A stretch of DNA of 17,850 nt. Origin: MKRK01 sp001896915 (GTDB taxonomy: Bacteria; Bacillota; Clostridia; Oscillospirales; Acutalibacteraceae). This document shows positions 14,606 through 17,850 of the stretch, in pieces (the first letter of the stretch is position 1; each line of letters starts with the position of its first letter). The notes below the pieces were generated by a model. It searched no databases. It was not told where the DNA came from and saw only the letters and a list, made by a program, of their open reading frames with translations. The translations under genes and the position numbers were made by a program. The stretch spans positions 1 to 17,850 of the forward strand of contig CALJJF010000090.1 in NCBI GenBank assembly GCA_937973935.1. The letters run 5' to 3'.

Positions 14606-14623
14606 ATGCGGGAACACCCGCAT
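14606..14623. other. Intercistronic hairpin between rpsM and rpsK
   Basis: ATGCGGG and CCCGCAT pair perfectly around a four-base loop just after the rpsM stop codon. No T run follows on the minus strand, so it is not a terminator. It may protect or space the mRNA between the two genes. Confidence 0.4.
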
Positions 14624-14628
14624 AAGAA

Positions 14629-14997
14629 TTACTTTTTCTTGTTTGCAATCGTCTTTTTGATACCCTTACGGGTTCTTGCATTGGTCTTAGAACGCTGTCC
14701 TCTGACAGGAAGGTTCTTACGGTGACGTACTCCGCGATAACTGCCGATTTCGATTAATCTCTTGATGTCAAATGCGATGTTACGGCGAAGATCGCCTTCC
14801 ACCTGAACATTCTTGTCAATATAATCACGCATCTTTGAAACATCTTCTTCTGATAAATCCTTCACTCTCGTGTCGGGATTTACACCTGTTGAAGAAAGTA
14901 TTTCACTTGCAGTCTTGCGGCCGGTACCATAGATATAGGTCAGTCCGAACTCTATTCTTTTATCTCTCGGTAAGTCTACACCCGCTATACGCGCCAT
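14629..14997 (-). CDS. rpsM: 30S ribosomal protein S13
   Basis: A 122-residue protein starting MARIAGVDLPRDKRIEFGLT, the invariant S13 start, with YIYGTGRKTA, the GSYRGVRHRKNLPVRGQRSK block and the basic tail ARTRKGIKKTIANKKK that contacts P-site tRNA. It forms intersubunit bridges from the 30S head. GGAGGTG lies upstream of ATG. The gene follows rpmJ by 39 bp in the usual order. Confidence 0.98.
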   Translation of the reverse strand: MARIAGVDLPRDKRIEFGLTYIYGTGRKTASEILSSTGVNPDTRVKDLSEEDVSKMRDYIDKNVQVEGDLRRNIAFDIKRLIEIGSYRGVRHRKNLPVRGQRSKTNARTRKGIKKTIANKKK

Positions 14998-15036
14998 TTA
15001 CTTGCACCTCCGTAGAAAAATTGATTTAGCCCGGGA

Positions 15037-15150
15037 TTAACCCTGGCGCTGCTTATGCTTGGGATTCTCACAGATGACCATGATCCTACCCTTGCGTTTA
15101 ATGATTTTACATTTTTCGCAAATCTTTTTGACAGAAGGTCTAACTTTCAT
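15037..15150 (-). CDS. rpmJ: 50S ribosomal protein L36
   Basis: A 37-residue protein, the exact common length. It begins MKVRPSVKKICEKCKIIKRK and ends NPKHKQRQG. Cys11, Cys14, Cys27 and His32 make the zinc ribbon, so this is the zinc-containing C+ form. A longer frame extends upstream, but GGAGG eight bases before 15150 and the family length fix the start. It follows infA, as in most Firmicutes. Confidence 0.98.
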   Translation of the reverse strand: MKVRPSVKKICEKCKIIKRKGRIMVICENPKHKQRQG

Positions 15151-15202
15151 ATCAATTACCTCCATGCCGCAGATGAAAGCGGCAAAAAATTGTTTACCGG
15201 TT

Positions 15203-15421
15203 TTATTTTGAACGCCATGTGATACGACCTCTGGTGAGGTCATACGGCGACATTTCAACCGTAACCTTATCACCCGGCAAGATACGAATAAAATTCATAC
15301 GAAGCTTACCGGAGATATGCGCTAAAATTGTGTGCCCGCTTGAAAGTTCAACCTTAAATGTTGCATTAGGCAAAGCTTCGAGCACCGTACCTTCAAGTTC
15401 AATCATATCCTGTTTGGACAA
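15203..15421 (-). CDS. infA: Translation initiation factor IF-1 (TTG start)
   Basis: A 72-residue OB-fold protein that binds the A site of the 30S subunit during initiation. GTVLEALPNATFKVEL, GHTILAHISGKLRMNFIRIL and PGDKVTVEMSPYDLTRGRI are diagnostic. The start is taken as TTG at 15419-15421: GGAGG lies 8 bases before it, right after the KOW gene stop, and it gives the standard 72 residues with SKQDM where other IF-1 proteins have MSKQD or MAKED. An ATG seven codons upstream has no proper ribosome binding site and would overlap the previous gene. TTG starts lower initiation rates, so output may be tuned down. Confidence 0.97.
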   Translation of the reverse strand: MSKQDMIELEGTVLEALPNATFKVELSSGHTILAHISGKLRMNFIRILPGDKVTVEMSPYDLTRGRITWRSK

Positions 15422-15434
15422 GCAAATTTCCTCC

Positions 15435-15686
15435 TCATGCACCGCTTTGGGGTATTAAATCACGAATTGCACGGCGTAACTCACGATTTGTTGCCATTTG
15501 TTTCTCACTCAAACGAAAGTTTGTCGGGCATATGTGCTTTAAATTCTTGCGTTTCGGTCGTTCTAGTGGTCTTTCTTTTCCGTCACAGATAAAAACACAA
15601 TCTGTCCTTATCTCGGTAATTACAAGAAACGTGTTCTTGTCTCTTCCGGAATATGACCTGACAATCTGTCCGCATTTCAGTTCCAT
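15435..15686 (-). CDS. KOW-domain RNA-binding protein (L14e/L6e/L27e-like)
   Basis: An 83-residue protein. Residues 1-55 resemble the KOW fold found in archaeal and eukaryotic L14e-type ribosomal proteins: CGQIVRSYSGRDKNTFLVIT, then FICDGKERPLERPKRKNLKH. A Lys/Arg-rich helical end (LRRAIRDLIP) follows. A gene of this kind stands between map and infA in many Clostridia, annotated only as a KOW-domain protein, and its function is not settled to my knowledge. A role in ribosome assembly or translation is inferred from the fold and position. Start at 15686 rather than two codons earlier, because GGGGG then has 7-base spacing. Its stop touches the infA ribosome binding site, so translation is likely coupled. 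Confidence 0.88.
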   Translation of the reverse strand: MELKCGQIVRSYSGRDKNTFLVITEIRTDCVFICDGKERPLERPKRKNLKHICPTNFRLSEKQMATNRELRRAIRDLIPQSGA

Positions 15687-15697
15687 GTGCATACCCC

Positions 15698-16447
15698 CTA
15701 AGGTGTGGTCAGGATCATTGGGCCGTTTGGCGTGATCGCAACCGTATGCTCAAAATGAACCGATAGTTTTCCGTCGGTGGTGATAACTGTCCAGCCATCC
15801 GATAAGATTTTCACGTTAGGATTTCCCTCGTTGATCATGGGTTCGATGGCGAGAGTCATCCCGGCTTGCAGTCGTATCCCTCTTCCTTCGGGTCCATAAT
15901 TGGGAACCTCAGGCGATTCGTGAAGCTTTGCACCTATTCCGTGTCCCACAAATTTGCGAACCACAGAATAACCACGAGCTTCGACATACCCTTGTATTGC
16001 TGCGGAGATATCACCGATTCTGCCGCCTGGCACCGCCCGTTTGATGCCTTCATAAAGGCTTTCCTTGGTCGTTGCCATCAGCCGCATTGCAGACGCAGAA
16101 GCTGTTCCGGCTGCAAAAGTGGCGGCATTGTCGCCATTATATCCTTCAAAAACCGCACCCAGATCAACGCTGACGATATCGCCGTCTTTGATCTTTCGTT
16201 TTGCGGATGGTATGCCATGGATCACTTCGTCATTTATAGAAATGCAAGCGCTTGCAGGAAACCCTCCATATCCCAAAAACCCGGGCTTAGCGCCCTGACT
16301 CAGAATATATTGATGTGCGATGCGGTCAAGCTCGGCAGTGGTTACTCCCGGCTCGACTGCTTTTCCCACAAGCTCAAGTGCTGTTGCCGAAATCCGGCCT
16401 GCTTCACGCATAATCGACAGCTCTCGGTCTGTCTTCAGCACTATCAT
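15698..16447 (-). CDS. map: Methionine aminopeptidase, type I
   Basis: A 249-residue metalloenzyme that removes the initiator Met from nascent proteins when the second residue is small. Metal ligands are Asp95 (VSVDLGA), Asp106 (NGDNAATF), His169 (GHGIG), Glu202 (LAIEPM) and Glu233 (FEHTVAIT). His78 (VIHGIP) fits the substrate-binding histidine. These positions are all two lower than in the E. coli enzyme, so the core is intact. There is no N-terminal zinc-finger extension. Start ATG lies 3 bp after the adk stop, with AGAGG inside the adk end, so the two are coupled. The order secY-adk-map is typical of Firmicutes. Confidence 0.98.
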   Translation of the reverse strand: MIVLKTDRELSIMREAGRISATALELVGKAVEPGVTTAELDRIAHQYILSQGAKPGFLGYGGFPASACISINDEVIHGIPSAKRKIKDGDIVSVDLGAVFEGYNGDNAATFAAGTASASAMRLMATTKESLYEGIKRAVPGGRIGDISAAIQGYVEARGYSVVRKFVGHGIGAKLHESPEVPNYGPEGRGIRLQAGMTLAIEPMINEGNPNVKILSDGWTVITTDGKLSVHFEHTVAITPNGPMILTTP

Positions 16448-16450
16448 TGC

Positions 16451-17083
16451 TTATTCCTCTAATGCTTTAAGGGTGAGAGCAGTGGTATCCGCCACTTCCT
16501 CTTGCCCTTCTACTATGCACAGTTTCCCTGTTTTTGCATAGTAATCCTTGAGCGGTTCTGTCTGTTCGTGATATACGTGTAAACGATCCAATACAACCTC
16601 GGGAACATCGTCCTTTCTTTGTACCAGGTCTTTACCGCACTTGTCGCAAACACCCTCGACGGAAGGTTTATTATAAAGCAAGTGATAAGAACTACCGCAG
16701 TCAGCGCATACTCTGCGACCGGACATACGAGCGACGATTTTTTCATCAGAAACTTCAATATCAATTACTTTATCAATCTGGATGCCCATGGCATCCAGCG
16801 CCTCAGCCTGAGGAATGGTACGGGGAAACCCGTCAAGAACAAAACCGTTTTGGCAATCGCTTTCGCTGAGACGGTCTTTGATGATGCCGATTACAACATC
16901 ATCGGGAACCAGCTTGCCGGCTTCGATAAAAGCCTTAGCCTTCAGTCCCATTTCTGTACCGCTTTTCAACGCTTCACGAATGATGTTTCCGGTAGAAATT
17001 GCGGGGATGGATAAATGCTCACAAACAACCTCGGCCTGTGTCCCCTTGCCTGCTCCCGGAGCACCTAAAAAAATCAAATTCAT
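16451..17083 (-). CDS. adk: Adenylate kinase
   Basis: A 210-residue enzyme converting ATP and AMP to two ADP. P-loop GAPGAGKGT at 7-15, AMP-site STGNIIR, FVLDGFPRT at 81-89, and the long-form LID from about 122. Cys126, Cys129, Cys146 and Cys149 (CADCG and CDKCG) form a structural zinc site, common in Gram-positive adenylate kinases. AAAGG lies about 10 bases before ATG, a slightly long spacing. The gene follows secY by 60 bp and precedes map. Confidence 0.98.
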   Translation of the reverse strand: MNLIFLGAPGAGKGTQAEVVCEHLSIPAISTGNIIREALKSGTEMGLKAKAFIEAGKLVPDDVVIGIIKDRLSESDCQNGFVLDGFPRTIPQAEALDAMGIQIDKVIDIEVSDEKIVARMSGRRVCADCGSSYHLLYNKPSVEGVCDKCGKDLVQRKDDVPEVVLDRLHVYHEQTEPLKDYYAKTGKLCIVEGQEEVADTTALTLKALEE

Positions 17084-17143
17084 ATGATAAGAACCTTTCT
17101 ATGCCTTTTGTGATACACAAAATTCTTCATTCTTAATTCTGCA

Positions 17144-17850
17144 TCAATCAAGGAAGCCTTTGTAGTGGCGCATCATCATCTGTGATTCAAGCTGCGTTAC
17201 GGTCTCGATTGCAACACCGACTACGATGAGAATGGAAGTACCGCCAATTGCGATGTTGTTGATTCCTGCAATGGAACCGGCAACGATCGGAAGAACGGCA
17301 ACCACGCCTAAGAACAATGCTCCGATTAATGTAACCTTAACCAAAATCTTCTTGATGTAATCAGAGGTTGGCTTGCCGGGTCTGATCCCGGGGATAGCAC
17401 CGCTGTTTTTACGAAGATTGTTTGCCATTTCTATGGGATTGTATTGAACAGTCGTATAGAAATAAGCAAATCCGATGATCATCAGGAAATATAGAATGAT
17501 ATATGCATTGCCTTTAAATCCAAAGAAAGCAAGGATCTTATACCATTTGCTCTGTAATGCGTCAGGATTGTTACCCATAAACATCAGTATCTGGCTGGGA
17601 ATAGAAAGGATGGAGCTGGCAAAGATGATCGGCATAACACCGGACATGTTGACCTTGATCGGCATATGGGTGCTTTGACCGCCATATTGCTTTCTGCCCA
17701 CAACTCTTTTTGCGTATTGAATGGGTATTCTGTGCTCAGCAGATGTCATAAATACGATAAATACAACAACTGCAAGCAAAGCGATGATTACACCAAGTAC
17801 AAGCGGAATCTGGTCCGGAACGATTTTTTTGATGTTTCCGTCTTCGAATA
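17144..17850 (-). CDS. secY: Protein translocase subunit SecY (C-terminal part)
   Basis: The frame covers 235 codons to the stop at 17144 and continues beyond the right edge, so about 190-200 N-terminal residues are missing. It contains RIPIQYAKR, QSTHMPIKVNMSGVMPIIFA, the YFYTTVQYNP-EMANNL-RKNSG-IPGIRPGKPT block and the final GGTSILIVVGVAIET-QLESQMMMRHYKGF end, all diagnostic for SecY. It forms the protein-conducting channel with SecE and SecG, and it is the last gene of the spc operon, directly before adk. Confidence 0.98.
   Translation of the reverse strand, partial: FEDGNIKKIVPDQIPLVLGVIIALLAVVVFIVFMTSAEHRIPIQYAKRVVGRKQYGGQSTHMPIKVNMSGVMPIIFASSILSIPSQILMFMGNNPDALQSKWYKILAFFGFKGNAYIILYFLMIIGFAYFYTTVQYNPIEMANNLRKNSGAIPGIRPGKPTSDYIKKILVKVTLIGALFLGVVAVLPIVAGSIAGINNIAIGGTSILIVVGVAIETVTQLESQMMMRHYKGFLD

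Noticed and set aside
1..17850. CRISPR array, tRNA, rRNA, riboswitch or phage module.
   Set aside because: No regularly spaced repeats, cloverleaf, rRNA segments, known riboswitch core or phage genes were seen by eye in either strand.

Overview
The window reads as chromosomal DNA of an endospore-forming Clostridia-type Firmicute of moderate to low GC. The evidence is the gene content: spo0A, spoIVB, a small acid-soluble spore protein, a SpoVB-like flippase, strong AGGAGG-type ribosome binding sites, and a secY-adk-map-KOW-infA-rpmJ-rpsM-rpsK-rpsD-rpoA-rplQ order with rpsD inside the cluster. The Spo0A receiver looks more like those of Oscillospirales/Ruminococcaceae relatives than of Bacillus. 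That placement is a judgement from memory, not a search result. Nearly all genes lie on the minus strand, so transcription runs from high to low coordinates.

Layout in the direction of transcription. (1) 17850 to 12105: the end of the spc operon and the alpha operon, from the C-terminal half of SecY to ribosomal protein L17, closed by a strong terminator at 12060-12093. (2) 12045 to 9221: an accessory insert holding the 3' remnant and one terminal repeat of an ISL3-type insertion sequence, the truncated C-terminus of a Gfo/Idh/MocA-type oxidoreductase, an intact GH42 beta-galactosidase and its terminator, plus a small open frame of unknown status. (3) 8935 to 6776: spoIVB-spo0A, the conserved sporulation pair, with a terminator. 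(4) 6745 to 6058: a decayed coding stretch on the plus strand, a 58-residue alpha/beta SASP gene, and a shared terminator. (5) 6058 to 3703: a DUF975 membrane protein gene (the only confident intact plus-strand gene) and, divergent from it, a SpoVB-like flippase gene. Their candidate promoters interlock. (6) 3706 to 477: a probable operon of a TetR-type regulator, an ABC ATPase and two paralogous ABC-2 permeases. It is driven by a near-consensus sigma-A promoter (TTGACT, 17 bp, TATAAT) on which two inverted repeats sit, one over each end. (7) 191 to 1: the start of a small Arg/Gly/Pro/Phe-rich protein gene that leaves the window.

How the genes work together: region 1 supplies translation initiation, ribosome, RNA polymerase and secretion parts. 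Regions 3 to 5 carry sporulation functions: Spo0A commits the cell, SpoIVB signals from forespore to mother cell, SASP protects spore DNA, and the flippase may act in envelope or spore peptidoglycan work. Region 6 looks like a self-repressed export system induced by an unknown ligand. I found no CRISPR array, tRNA, rRNA, prophage, or clearly new multi-gene system. The most informative items are the TetR promoter architecture, the scarred sugar-utilisation insert, the unidentified small proteins, and the altered acidic pair of the Spo0A receiver.
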